Assembly: GCF_003151255.1 (NCBI RefSeq)
Contig: NZ_CP029481.1
Span: 1,116,001-1,180,000, forward strand
From: Microvirga sp. 17 mud 1-3
GTDB taxonomy: Bacteria; Pseudomonadota; Alphaproteobacteria; Rhizobiales; Beijerinckiaceae
Reading direction: 5' to 3'
DNA: 64,000 nucleotides
Shown: positions 8,842 to 17,469 of the stretch, piece after piece
Layout of the letters: each line of letters begins with the position of its first letter
How positions within the stretch are numbered: position 1 is the stretch's first letter
Notes under the pieces: generated by a model
What the model saw: the letters and a program-made list of their open reading frames with translations, nothing else
Told to the model about the DNA's origin: nothing
The model's database searches: none
Translations under genes and position numbers: made by a program

Positions 8842-9117
8842 ATGACCCAGACCTCCAACCGGCTCTTCGATGAACTCTCCCGCCTCGCCACCGATGCCGC
8901 CGGCGCCGCGCAGGGCCTCCGCCGGGAAGTCGAGACTGTGGTCAAAAGTCAGATCGAACGCCTGATCCAGGACATGGACGTGGCGACCCGCGAGGAGGTC
9001 GAGGTGCTTCGCGAGATGGTCAGGGCCGCCAGGGAGGAGAACGAGCGCCTCGCCGCCAGGATCGCGGCGCTCGAGGCGAAGCACGGGGAAAACCTGCCCG
9101 CGAATCCGGCCTCCTGA
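8842..9117 (+). CDS. UbiK family accessory factor (BMFP domain)
   Basis: 91 residues from ATG 8842. Small, helical, with an amphipathic N-terminal half and a charged coiled-coil C-terminus (about 45-85; REENERLAARIAALEAK). This is the BMFP/YqiC pattern (PF04380). UbiK assists aerobic ubiquinone synthesis in E. coli and binds membranes. Divergent from lgt with 137 bases between. A short hairpin with TTTT follows at 9137-9157. Confidence 0.85.
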   Translation: MTQTSNRLFDELSRLATDAAGAAQGLRREVETVVKSQIERLIQDMDVATREEVEVLREMVRAAREENERLAARIAALEAKHGENLPANPAS

Positions 9118-9136
9118 CGCCTTCCACAGCCTTGTG

Positions 9137-9157
9137 GCTGCCGTGAGGGCAGCTTTT
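9137..9157 (+). terminator. Short candidate terminator after ubiK-like gene
   Basis: Six-pair stem GCTGCC/GGCAGC (9137-9142 and 9148-9153) with a small loop, followed by TTTT. Short stem and T run, so only a moderate candidate. Confidence 0.45.
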
Positions 9158-9359
9158 GTGGACAGGTCAGACCGACGCATTGTGACGGGGGTCAAAATCT
9201 AAGACTGTCGTTTCATGAGCTGATTCGCGGCGGAATTGGGAATAGCTTCCGGATACCGAAGGTATTTGAAAGCAAAATTTCTGGAATTCGCGTGAATTTA
9301 CGTTACGGCGTTGCTTGGATGTGCTTGGCATCTTTCAGGCAAGAATTTCATGGAACGAG

Positions 9360-9860
9360 ATGCCTCAGCTTCACATCGAACTTGACCGGCTGGAACATCC
9401 GCTCGACGTGGTCGAGCGGCTCGCGTCCTTACGGGACTGGATCTTCGATCGGGCCGAGGCTGACGAGATGTCCGTCTCTGTCTCCGGACGCTGGGCGGAC
9501 TATCACATCGCCTTCACGTGGATCGAGGACGTGGAGGCGCTTCACGTCGCCTGCGCGTTCGACCTCAAGGTCCCGGATCGCCGCCGGCAGGACCTGCTTC
9601 AGCTCATCTCGCGCATCAACGAGCAGCTCTGGGTCGGGCATTTCGATCTCTGGAGCCGGGAGAACGTGGTGATGTTCCGCCATGCCCTCCTGCTGGCCGG
9701 CGGGGCGGATCCCACCCAGGGCCAGTGCGAGACCATGCTGCGCGTCGCCGTGGAGGCTTGCGAGCGCTACTTCCAGGCCTTCCAGTTCGTGATGTGGGCC
9801 GGCAAGTCTCCGAAGGAGGCCCTCGACGCGGTGCTCTTCGAGACTGAGGGCGAGGCCTGA
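9360..9860 (+). CDS. YbjN domain-containing protein
   Basis: 166 residues from ATG 9360, preceded by GGAACGAG at good spacing; an in-frame ATG at 9315 would add 15 residues but has no ribosome site. The sequence matches the YbjN/type III chaperone-like fold family (PF10722) common in Rhizobiales, with the conserved segments WADYHIAF, CAFDLKVPD, EQLWVGHFDLW and YFQAFQFVMWAGKS. E. coli YbjN affects motility and stress tolerance; the molecular role is unclear. It lies 70 bases upstream of proC. Confidence 0.85.
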   Translation: MPQLHIELDRLEHPLDVVERLASLRDWIFDRAEADEMSVSVSGRWADYHIAFTWIEDVEALHVACAFDLKVPDRRRQDLLQLISRINEQLWVGHFDLWSRENVVMFRHALLLAGGADPTQGQCETMLRVAVEACERYFQAFQFVMWAGKSPKEALDAVLFETEGEA

Positions 9861-9930
9861 GCGGCCCTCGACAGGGTCGAGGCGGGCTGGATAGAGTGCG
9901 CGCTCCGTCACCGTCTCCTCAAGGTTTTCC

Positions 9931-10758
9931 ATGTCCGAGCCAGCGCGTCACCTGCCGTCCTCCCTCGTTCTCCTCGGAGCCGGCAAGATGGGCGGCGCCA
10001 TGCTGGAGGGCTGGCTCGCCCAGGGTATGAATCCGCAGGGCGTCACCGTGCTCGACCCGCACCCATCGGACGAGATGGCGCGGCTCTGCGAGAAACGCGG
10101 CATCGCCCTCAATCCCTCCCGGCCGGATCAGCCCGAAGTGCTGGTCCTCGCCATCAAGCCGCAGATGCTGGACGAGGCCGCGAAGGACCTGGACGCCCTG
10201 ATCGGGCCCGGAACCCTCATCGTGTCAATCCTTGCGGGCAAGACCATCGGGGATCTGCGCAAGCGCCTCCCGGAGGCCCGCGCCGTCGTCCGCGCCATGC
10301 CGAACCTGCCCGCCAGCATCGGGCGCGGCGCGACCGGCGCCGCCGCCAGCCCGGAGGTCACGGAGGCGCAGCGCCTTGTGGCGGACGCGCTCCTCAAGAG
10401 CGTCGGGGCGGTCGAATGGCTTCCGTCGGAGGATCTGATCGACGCCGTAACGGCGGTCTCGGGCTCCGGCCCGGCCTATGTGTTCCACCTCGTTGAGTGC
10501 CTTGCGGAGGCAGGCATCGCCGCGGGCCTGCCTGCAGACCTCGCGCAGCGGCTCGCCCGCGCCACGGTCACGGGAGCGGGTGAACTCCTGTTCCAGAGTG
10601 ACCTGTCGCCCGCGACGCTGCGCCAGAACGTGACCTCGCCCGGCGGCACGACGGCCGCCGGGCTTCAGGTGCTCATGGCCGATCCGGGCGGCCTGAAGGC
10701 GCTGATGCGCGAGACGGTTGCTGCGGCAAAGAGGCGGGCCGAGGAACTGGCGGGCTGA
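9931..10758 (+). CDS. proC: Pyrroline-5-carboxylate reductase
   Basis: 275 residues, full length. Last step of proline synthesis: NAD(P)H-dependent reduction of pyrroline-5-carboxylate. N-terminal Rossmann motif LLGAGKMGGAM (about 13-24) and the C-terminal signature with SGSGPAYVF and the TSPGGTT block. Located between the YbjN gene and a TetR regulator, same strand; no specific control element is visible. Confidence 0.95.
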   Translation: MSEPARHLPSSLVLLGAGKMGGAMLEGWLAQGMNPQGVTVLDPHPSDEMARLCEKRGIALNPSRPDQPEVLVLAIKPQMLDEAAKDLDALIGPGTLIVSILAGKTIGDLRKRLPEARAVVRAMPNLPASIGRGATGAAASPEVTEAQRLVADALLKSVGAVEWLPSEDLIDAVTAVSGSGPAYVFHLVECLAEAGIAAGLPADLAQRLARATVTGAGELLFQSDLSPATLRQNVTSPGGTTAAGLQVLMADPGGLKALMRETVAAAKRRAEELAG

Positions 10759-10819
10759 CGGGCGCCGTCCGCGACCTACTTAGCAGGGCAGGTTTTTCAA
10801 CACGATTCGGGAGATTGCC

Positions 10820-11518
10820 ATGGCCATGGACGTATCATCCAAGCGCAAAGCGGTGGTGGAGGCCCTCATGGAGCTGGCCTCCCGGCGGCGGTGGGATGAG
10901 ATCGAGATCGGCGATCTCGCTGAGGCGACGAACCTCTCCCTCGCCGAGTTCCGGGATCTCTTCCCGTCCAAGGGGGCGGTGCTCGGCGCTTTCTCGCGCC
11001 AGATCGACCGCCAGGTCCTCGAAGGCACGACGGAGGATCTCGCCCAGGAGCCGGCGCGGGAACGGATCTTCGACGTGATCATGCGCCGCTTCGATGCCTT
11101 GGCTCCCTACAAGGACGCCCTCCGCAACATCGTGCGCGACCTGCGATTCGACCCGCTGGCACTGGCGGCGCTCAACCGCGAGGCGCTGAACTCCCAGCGC
11201 TTCATGCTCGCGGCAGCGGGCATTCCCACGGAGGGGCCCTTGGGAACTCTGAAGATCCAGGGGGCGGCTCTCGTTTATGCCAACACGCTGCGGACCTGGC
11301 TCGACGATGACGACCCAGCCCTCGCCAAGACCATGGCGCGGCTCGACCGGGAATTGCGGCGCGGCGAGCGGTTCATGGAGCGGGCCGAGGACGTACGCCG
11401 TCTCACGGCTCCGTTACGGGCCGCGGGTCGTGCCTTGATGGAAAGCCGCGGCTCGTCGAGAAGCTACACGAAGCGCAAAGGTGACGGCGAGACCAACAAC
11501 CCGGCCGCCGCGATCTGA
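10820..11518 (+). CDS. TetR family transcriptional regulator (COQ9-like)
   Basis: 232 residues. N-terminal helix-turn-helix (about 8-55; the core is IEIGDLAEATNLSLAEFRDLFPSKGAVL), then a helical ligand-binding-type domain in which FDVIMRRFDAL and YKDALRNI resemble COQ9-related TetR proteins of Rhizobiales. C-terminal tail is basic and probably flexible. It precedes the csaA-like gene by 22 bases and may be cotranscribed with it; the target is unknown. Confidence 0.82.
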   Translation: MAMDVSSKRKAVVEALMELASRRRWDEIEIGDLAEATNLSLAEFRDLFPSKGAVLGAFSRQIDRQVLEGTTEDLAQEPARERIFDVIMRRFDALAPYKDALRNIVRDLRFDPLALAALNREALNSQRFMLAAAGIPTEGPLGTLKIQGAALVYANTLRTWLDDDDPALAKTMARLDRELRRGERFMERAEDVRRLTAPLRAAGRALMESRGSSRSYTKRKGDGETNNPAAAI

Positions 11519-11540
11519 CCGAAACGGGAAGGGGGCACTC

Positions 11541-11900
11541 ATGGACCATGCGAGCGCGGGATCTGCGCCGATCGCTTTCGAGGATTTTCTGAAGGTCGAT
11601 ATCCGGGTCGGCCGGATCGTCACGGCGGAGCCCTTTCCGCAGGCGCGCAAGCCCGCCTTCAAGCTGACGATCGATTTCGGGCCCGAAATCGGCCTCAAGC
11701 GCTCCTCGGCGCAGATCACCGTCAACCACACGCCCGAGGAGCTCGTCGGCAGCCAGGTCCTGGCGGTCGTGAACTTTCCTCCCCGCCAGATCGGACCCTT
11801 CATGTCCGAGGTCCTGACCCTCGGCGTTCCGGACGCCAACGGCGATGTGATGCTCATCCGCCCCGACCGGGAGGTCCCGATCGGCGGAAGGCTCTATTGA
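11541..11900 (+). CDS. CsaA-like tRNA-binding protein
   Basis: 119 residues from ATG 11541, with a strong GGGAAGGGGG ribosome site. A single EMAP-II/OB-fold tRNA-binding domain (PF01588): FLKVDIRVGRIVTAE at the start, the central AQITVNH segment and the C-terminal MLIRPD motif. CsaA of B. subtilis is a chaperone-like protein of the export pathway; tRNA binding is the general property of the fold. Its stop overlaps the TTG start of the next gene. Confidence 0.9.
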   Translation: MDHASAGSAPIAFEDFLKVDIRVGRIVTAEPFPQARKPAFKLTIDFGPEIGLKRSSAQITVNHTPEELVGSQVLAVVNFPPRQIGPFMSEVLTLGVPDANGDVMLIRPDREVPIGGRLY

Positions 11901-12316
11901 CGGACGAGGTGGTCCAGGGCCTCGTCTTCGACGACGGCGGGCGAGTGCTGCTCGGGCTCAGGGCCGCTCACAAGCGGACCTATCCCCATTGCTGGGATAT
12001 CTTCGGCGGGCATGTGGAGGCCGGTGAGAGCCTGGAGCAGGCGCTCGTGCGGGAATTTCGCGAGGAGCTCGATATCGCGGTCACGCGCTTTTGCTCCTTG
12101 GGCGACGCCATGGAAGAACCGAACCCTGCCGTGAACGGTCACAAGAGGTACCATTCGTATCTCATCGAGGCCTGGACCGGAGAGCTGACGAATGCGGGCG
12201 ACGAGCACACCGAGATCGCCTGGTTCCCGGTCGCGGATGCGCTGATCCTCGATTCCCTCACGCCGACGGCCCGGCACGCCATCGAGGCGTGGCAGGCAGA
12301 CGCGTCAGGCCGGTAG
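11897..12316 (+). CDS. Nudix hydrolase
   Basis: 139 residues. Start is TTG 11897, overlapping the upstream TGA (TTGA), so translation is coupled to the CsaA-like gene. The Nudix box is complete (GGHVEAGESLEQALVREFRE, then EL) with the metal-binding REFREE residues; the usual Gly after EE is Asp. Hydrolyses a nucleoside diphosphate linked to another moiety; the substrate is not predictable. The 3' end overlaps the convergent kinase gene by 12 bases. Confidence 0.9.
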   Translation: MTDEVVQGLVFDDGGRVLLGLRAAHKRTYPHCWDIFGGHVEAGESLEQALVREFREELDIAVTRFCSLGDAMEEPNPAVNGHKRYHSYLIEAWTGELTNAGDEHTEIAWFPVADALILDSLTPTARHAIEAWQADASGR

Positions 12317-13662
12317 GCGGACCGTCGCCCGCAGGCCGCCGAGGGGGCTCTCGCCGAGGGAGATGTCGCCGCCGTGGGAGCGGGCGATGTCGCGGGCGAT
12401 GGCGAGGCCGAGGCCGGAGCCACCCTCGTCCTGGTTGCGGGCCTCGTCCAGCCGCACGAAGGGCTTGAAGACCTCCTCGCGCAATTCTGGCGGGATGCCG
12501 GGTCCGTCGTCGTCCACGTGGATCACCAGCCAGCGGGTCTCGTGGTTGGCGTTGATCTCGATCGTCTCCCCGTGCCGGGCCGCATTGGCCACGAGGTTGA
12601 ACATGAGGCGCCTGAAGGCGTCCGGCCGCACGATGACGATGGGGTCGCCCACGAGGTCGAGATTCGTCAAATGGCCCTGCCGCTCCGCATCGACCTGGAG
12701 GTCTTCGAGCAGGGGGCGCAGATCCGTCGCGACGGCCTGCTCGCCCGCGTCCCCCCGGGCAAAGGCCAGGTAGCCTTCGAGCATTCGGCTCATCTCGTCC
12801 ACGTCCCTCTTCAGGTCCTCCACCTCGGGCGTCTGCCGCAGCAGGGCGAGGGAGAGCTTGAAGCGGGTCAGGATGGTGCGCAGGTCGTGGCTCACGCCGT
12901 TGAGCATGGTCGTGCGCTGCTCGATGTTGCGCTCGATTCGCCGCTTCATTTCGAGGAACGAGTGGCCGGCCTGCCGCACCTCGCGGGCACCCCGGGGGCG
13001 GAACTCGATCTCGCGGCCCTTGCCCAGGGCCTCGGCGGCCTCCGCAAGGCGCAGGATCGGGCGGATCTGGTTGCGCAGGAACAGGATCGCGATGCCCATC
13101 AGCACCAGGGACGACCCGCCCATCCACACCAGGAAGATGTGCGAGTTCGACGCATAGGCCTGGCTGCGCCGGGTCAGCACCCGCATCACGGTGTTGGAAT
13201 CGAGCTTGACGCGGATCTCGACGAAGTTCGAGCGCCCGACCGTGTCCATCCAATAGGGACGGTCGATCTGCCGGCGCAGCTCGTCCGACAGGGTCTCGTC
13301 GAGGATCGAGAAGAACGGCTTCGGCCCCGGGGCGGCAGGTCCGTGTCGTGGAGGATGTCCACGTCGAGCTGAAGGCGCTCCGAGGCGATCCGCGCGAGGG
13401 TGGTCGCATCCCTGTCCTGTGGATAGCTCTCGTAGATGTCGATCAAGGCCGCGATGTCGGAGGTTACGGCCGAGGACAGGCGGCGTGTCACGAGCTGCCA
13501 GTGCCGCTCCATGAACACGTAGGCCACCACCGATTGCAGCAGCACGATGGGCGCAATGATGATGATGAGGGAGCGCGCATAGAGACCCTTGGGCAGGATC
13601 CGGCCGAGCCAGCGCATGGCGACGTCGAACGGGGAATGCTTCAGGGCCGTGCTGAGCTTCAT
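12305..13662 (-). pseudogene. EnvZ-like sensor histidine kinase, frameshifted
   Basis: Reading from ATG 13662 gives a normal kinase start (one membrane helix at about residues 25-50, then a periplasmic region) until about 13330, where the frame turns to Arg/Ser-rich nonsense. The correct protein continues in another frame from there to 12305: second membrane helix, HAMP, H-box with VSHDLRTILTR, N-box NLVANAARHG, and G-boxes DDDGPGIPPE and GGSGLGLAIA. Adding one base to the C4G4 run at 13325-13332 restores one continuous product of about 452 residues. So this is either a sequencing slip or a fresh mutation. Its ATG overlaps the regulator stop (ATGA). Confidence 0.85.
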
Positions 13663-14375
13663 CGGTCGATCACGAGGCGATAGCCCACGCCGCGCACCGT
13701 CTGGAGGAAGATCGGGTTGGCCGGGTCGATCTCGATCTTGCGGCGCAGGCGGTTGATCTGCACGTCGACCGTGCGCTCGTTGGCCGCGATGCCGTTGCCG
13801 GCGAGCTCCTCCCGCTGGACGTTGTCGCCGGCCCGGGAGCCGAGGATCGTCAGGATCTCGCGCTCGCGCTCGGTGATGCGCACGAGCTCGTCGCCCCGGC
13901 GCAGCTCGCCCCGGTCGAACCGGTACGTGAAGGGGCCGAAGCGCACCATCTCGGGAGTCTCCGAGGAGGCGATCTCGGACGGAACGGCGCGCTTGAGGAT
14001 GTTGCCGAGGCGCAGGAGCAGCTCGCGCGGCTCGAAGGGCTTCGGTAGATAATCGTCGGCGCCGATCTCGAGCCCCGTGACCCGGTCCGCCGCATCCGCG
14101 CGGGCGGTCAGCATCAGGATGGGGATCTGCGATTCCTTGCGCAGGCTACGCGCATAATCGAAGCCGGATTCGCCCGGCATCATCACGTCCAGCACGAGGG
14201 CGTCGAACACGAAGCTCTCGGCCTTGGACCGCGCCTCTGCGGCGCTCGCGGCCGTGGTGATGCGGTAGCCGTTCTCGGTCAGGAAGCGGGCCAGGAGATC
14301 GCGCAGGCGCCGGTCGTCGTCCACCACGAGGACGTGGGGAGCATGGTCGGGGATATCGATGCGTGCAACTTCCAT
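13659..14375 (-). CDS. OmpR-family response regulator
   Basis: 238 residues. Receiver domain (about 12-125) with the acidic pair in VVDDD, phosphoacceptor Asp in ALVLDVMMPG, the Thr of MLTARAD and Lys of YLPKPFEP; then a winged-helix Trans_Reg_C domain ending in RGVGYRL. Transcribed with the downstream sensor kinase (4-base ATGA overlap), so the two form one two-component system. The sensed signal and target genes are unknown; the kinase is EnvZ-like. Confidence 0.93.
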   Translation of the reverse strand: MEVARIDIPDHAPHVLVVDDDRRLRDLLARFLTENGYRITTAASAAEARSKAESFVFDALVLDVMMPGESGFDYARSLRKESQIPILMLTARADAADRVTGLEIGADDYLPKPFEPRELLLRLGNILKRAVPSEIASSETPEMVRFGPFTYRFDRGELRRGDELVRITEREREILTILGSRAGDNVQREELAGNGIAANERTVDVQINRLRRKIEIDPANPIFLQTVRGVGYRLVIDR

Positions 14376-14389
14376 CGGCTCGGCTTTTA

Positions 14390-14908
14390 TCAGACTTTCT
14401 CGGTGCCGAACACGAGGCGCTCCACATGCGCCCGGTCGTCCGGGTCGATCAGGCGCAGGAGATAGCGGGTAACCACGTCCTTGGCATCGGGCTCCAGGTC
14501 GGCGAGCGCACGGGCGATGCGCCGCGTCTGCAGACTGGCGAGCTTCTGGGCCAAATCATGGCCCTGGAGCGTGGCATAGAGCAGGCGCTGGCGACGGTCG
14601 GACGTGCCGGTCCGGCTCTCGATGAAGCGCTTCTCGATCAGCTCCTTGAGGACCCGGTTCAGGCTCTGCTTGGTGATCCGCAGGATGTCGAGCAGTTCCG
14701 CGATGGTCAGGCCCGGCTGGCGGTCGACGAAGTGGAGCACCCGGTGATGGGCGCGCCCGAAGCCGTATTCGCCGAGGATCCGGTCGGGATCGCTCACGAA
14801 ATCCCGATAGGCGAAGAAGAGCAGCTCGATGAGATCATAGGCGGGCTGCTCGGCGCGGCTGTCGGCGTCTGGCCTGAAGGGTCTGAGAACCGGGATTGCG
14901 TCTGGCAC
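14390..14908 (-). CDS. MarR family transcriptional regulator
   Basis: 172 residues. Winged helix-turn-helix at about 60-125 (LTIAELLDILRITKQSLNRVLKELIEK) followed by the typical wing SDRRQRLLY. Divergent from the branched-chain aminotransferase gene with 161 bases between, so it may control that gene and itself. An inverted repeat in this gap (14926-14946) is a candidate operator. It ends 14 bases before the response regulator and might be read through into it. Confidence 0.88.
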   Translation of the reverse strand: MPDAIPVLRPFRPDADSRAEQPAYDLIELLFFAYRDFVSDPDRILGEYGFGRAHHRVLHFVDRQPGLTIAELLDILRITKQSLNRVLKELIEKRFIESRTGTSDRRQRLLYATLQGHDLAQKLASLQTRRIARALADLEPDAKDVVTRYLLRLIDPDDRAHVERLVFGTEKV

Positions 14909-14925
14909 CGTCCGTGTCCATTATT

Positions 14926-14946
14926 TAAGTCAGCGTTGTTGACATA
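14926..14946. promoter_or_regulatory. Candidate MarR operator over the ilvE promoter
   Basis: Imperfect inverted repeat TAAGTCA (14926-14932), 7-base spacer, TGACATA (14940-14946). Its right arm covers TTGACA (14939-14944), the best -35 candidate for the aminotransferase gene; a weak -10 follows about 17 bases later. Position between divergent marR and ilvE supports an operator role, which is inferred. Confidence 0.4.
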
Positions 14947-15069
14947 TCTCAGGCCGATTGTTACTCGTCAAGGCGCTTCCGCGAAATGAATGAAATTGAA
15001 ACCACGCGGAACGGCATCGGAAATTGCGCGGCCCCGATGAACCACAGGTCGCCATTCAGGAGAAGACAC

Positions 15070-15957
15070 ATGTCCGCTACCCCCTTCGATCAACGTGATG
15101 GATGGATCTGGTATGACGGGCAGCTGGTACCGTGGAAGGACGCCAAGGTTCATGTGCTGACCCACGCTCTGCATTATGGCTCCAGCGTCTTCGAGGGCGA
15201 GCGCGCCTATGGCGGCGAGATCTTCAAGTCGATTCAACATGCCGAGCGCTTGAAGAAATCGGCCCAGATCCTCGATTTCGAGATTCCCTTCAGCGTGGCC
15301 GAGATCGACGCGGCCAAGCGCCTCGTGCTGGAGAAGAACGGTCAGAAGGACGCCTATCTGCGGCCCGTGGCTTGGCGCGGATCCGAGATGATGGGTGTCT
15401 CGGCCCAGCACAACAAGATCCACCTGGCCATCGCCAGCTGGGAATGGCCGAGCTATTTCGACCCGGCCCAGAAGATGAAGGGCATCCGCATCGACATGGC
15501 GGAATACCGCCGGCCCGATCCGGCGACTGCTCCGTCCACCGCCAAGGCGGCCGGCCTCTACATGATCTGCACGATCTCGAAGCACCGGGCCGAGCGCCGG
15601 GGCTACGCGGACGCGCTCATGCTCGACTGGCAGGGCCGCGTGGCGGAGTGCACAGGCGCAAACGTGTTCTTCGTGAAGGACGGCGCGCTCCACACCCCGA
15701 TTGCCGATTGCTTCCTGGACGGCATCACCCGGCAGACCGTCATCGAGCTCGCCAAGCGGCGCGGCATCGAGGTGGTCGAGCGCCGCATCATGCCCGAGGA
15801 GATGGCCGGCTTCAGCGAGTGCTTCATCACCGGCAGCGCCGCCGAGGTGACGCCCGTGGCCGAGATCGCCACCTACACCTTCACGCCCGGTGCTCTCACC
15901 AAGACCCTCCTGGAGGATTACGAGGCCGAGGTTCAACCCAAGGCGAAGGCTGCCTGA
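15070..15957 (+). CDS. ilvE: Branched-chain amino acid aminotransferase
   Basis: 295 residues from ATG 15070, which has AGGAG in front; an upstream in-frame ATG (14986) lies in the promoter region. PLP fold type IV enzyme that interconverts Leu, Ile and Val with their 2-oxo acids. The PLP lysine is Lys159 in the STAKAAGLY block, aligned with E. coli Lys159; GSSVFEGERAY and ECTGANVFFV are also family motifs. Controlled possibly by the divergent MarR protein. A strong terminator follows. Confidence 0.92.
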   Translation: MSATPFDQRDGWIWYDGQLVPWKDAKVHVLTHALHYGSSVFEGERAYGGEIFKSIQHAERLKKSAQILDFEIPFSVAEIDAAKRLVLEKNGQKDAYLRPVAWRGSEMMGVSAQHNKIHLAIASWEWPSYFDPAQKMKGIRIDMAEYRRPDPATAPSTAKAAGLYMICTISKHRAERRGYADALMLDWQGRVAECTGANVFFVKDGALHTPIADCFLDGITRQTVIELAKRRGIEVVERRIMPEEMAGFSECFITGSAAEVTPVAEIATYTFTPGALTKTLLEDYEAEVQPKAKAA

Positions 15958-16004
15958 CGTTAAGGCAGCTTGAGGCTCGGCGGCTCTCAGCCGCCCGTGT
16001 GCCG

Positions 16005-16038
16005 GAACGGTCGCGGTCTTGCCGCGGCCGTTCTGTTT
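16005..16038. terminator. Intrinsic terminator between ilvE and the Y-family polymerase
   Basis: Eleven-pair stem AACGGTCGCGG (16006-16016) with CCGCGGCCGTT (16022-16032), one G-U pair, five-base loop, then a T-rich stretch. It lies between two convergent genes. Confidence 0.7.
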
Positions 16039-16051
16039 ATGGGGCCGCCTT

Positions 16052-17302
16052 TCAAAAATCCTCCGCGTCGGGAATGCGGTTGAAGGCGATCTTGGCGCCC
16101 GCATAGCCACCGGGAAGCTCGGCCCAGGGCCCCCAATGCAGCAACCGTCCCTGGTAATGGGCGTTCAGCCGGTCGGCGAGGACGGACAGGTATTCCTGCC
16201 GCCGCTTGATCTGGGCCTCTGCGGTGAAATCGAAGAGGTCCTCCGCCCGCTCCCCGGCGCCGACCAGGTCCTGCAGGGTCACATGGACGCTGCGCAGGCG
16301 CGTACCCGCAGAGTTCTCACGTTCCGCATGGCCGAAAAGCCGGGAGAGGCTCGCCAGGAGCGAGGGGTCGTCGGCCGTCGGCAAAAACCGCTCCTCGCCG
16401 TACCAGCCGGCGCTGTCCCGGTCCGTCAGCCACAGGGCGAGGGTCTTGGCCGAGAAGCCGCCCCGGCGCATCCGGCTCGCCGCCTTGGCGAGGAGCACCC
16501 GCGCGCACGCATAGGCTCCGGCCAGGTGCCGCCAGCCCGTCGGGAGCACCCGCCCGTGGCCGAACATCCGCCGCTGGGTCTCCGGCCGCTCCACCTCATA
16601 GCCGTGCAGGCCCATCCACAGGCGTTCGCCCTCGACGCTGCCCCAGAGCCGGCGCAGCTCCTTCGGCTGCATCCGCCACAGGGCCGACATGTCGCGGATC
16701 CCGGCGCGGGCGAGGCGGTCCGCATTGCCCTTGGCGATGCCCGGAATGTCGGTCAGGGCCAAGGACAGGAGGGGACCGGGCAGGTCCTTCGGGTGAAGGG
16801 TCACGAGACCGTCCGGCTTCTCCAACTCGGCGGCAATCTTTGCCAGGAGTTCGTTGGGGCCGAGGCCCACCGAGCAGCTGAGGGTGGTTCCGACCTCGCG
16901 GGCGATCGCCCCCTTGACCCTTCGTGCGAGGCCAAGCGCATCGGCCTGCTCGGACGGCATGAGGGCGCAGAGCATCTCGTCGATGGAGCAGATGGCCTTG
17001 ACGGGAAGCACGGTCTCGATGGCGCGGATGATCTCCCGATGCAGAGCGACGTAGCGCTCGTGCCGGGCCGTCACGAGGACGATGCCGGGGCACAGGCGTC
17101 GCGCGTCCCGCACGACGGTGCCGCGCTTGATCCCCACGGCCTTTGCCTCCCGGCTGACCGCGATAAGGCCCGTATGTTCCGAGGCCACCGGCACGACGCC
17201 GACGGGCCTACCGCGCAGGTGGGGCTGGAGATGCTGTTCCGCACTGGCGAAGAACGAATCGAAATCGACATAGAGCCGCTCGATGTCCGCGGGTTTGCGC
17301 AT
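16052..17302 (-). CDS. Y-family (DinB/UmuC-like) DNA polymerase
   Basis: 416 residues. Catalytic acids of Y-family polymerases are seen: Asp13 in YVDFDSFFAS and Asp108-Glu109 in CSIDEM; helix-hairpin-helix thumb around ALTDIPGIAKGNADRLARAG; little-finger domain after about 240. It belongs to a Rhizobiales branch often mislabelled ImpB/type VI protein. Compared with Pol IV it lacks a clear C-terminal clamp-binding motif. Two perfect LexA boxes upstream imply SOS-induced translesion synthesis. No imuA or dnaE2 is adjacent. Confidence 0.85.
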   Translation of the reverse strand: MRKPADIERLYVDFDSFFASAEQHLQPHLRGRPVGVVPVASEHTGLIAVSREAKAVGIKRGTVVRDARRLCPGIVLVTARHERYVALHREIIRAIETVLPVKAICSIDEMLCALMPSEQADALGLARRVKGAIAREVGTTLSCSVGLGPNELLAKIAAELEKPDGLVTLHPKDLPGPLLSLALTDIPGIAKGNADRLARAGIRDMSALWRMQPKELRRLWGSVEGERLWMGLHGYEVERPETQRRMFGHGRVLPTGWRHLAGAYACARVLLAKAASRMRRGGFSAKTLALWLTDRDSAGWYGEERFLPTADDPSLLASLSRLFGHAERENSAGTRLRSVHVTLQDLVGAGERAEDLFDFTAEAQIKRRQEYLSVLADRLNAHYQGRLLHWGPWAELPGGYAGAKIAFNRIPDAEDF

Positions 17303-17325
17303 CCCATCCGTCCTTTCCGGCGTTC

Positions 17326-17340
17326 GAACAAATCAGGAAC
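17326..17340. promoter_or_regulatory. LexA box 1 (GAAC-N7-GAAC)
   Basis: GAAC 17326-17329, seven bases, GAAC 17337-17340: a perfect match, in reverse complement, to the alphaproteobacterial LexA box GTTC-N7-GTTC. It starts 24 bases upstream of the Y-family polymerase ATG. Confidence 0.75.
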
Positions 17341-17454
17341 ACAGGCATTTTCGGGAGTCGAGTCGCAAACCTGTGGATAACGGGGATGGTTTTACCTTTC
17401 GAAGACTGATCTTTCTTTGCGTCACATAGGAAAGGGAAATCTTGTTCTCTTCTT

Positions 17455-17469
17455 GAACGTAGAGGGAAC
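17455..17469. promoter_or_regulatory. LexA box 2 (GAAC-N7-GAAC)
   Basis: GAAC 17455-17458, seven bases, GAAC 17466-17469: a second perfect LexA-type direct repeat, 153 bases upstream of the polymerase start. It may act with box 1 on the polymerase or control a plus-strand transcript in this gap. Confidence 0.6.

Noticed and set aside
12258-13409. 383-codon minus-strand frame over the sensor kinase
   Set aside because: Third frame of the kinase gene; the product is Arg/Pro-rich and lacks motifs, while the other two frames hold the true kinase parts.
16052-17302. Type VI secretion protein ImpB
   Set aside because: Common mislabel from the ImpB/MucB/SamB name; catalytic DFD and SIDE motifs show a Y-family polymerase.
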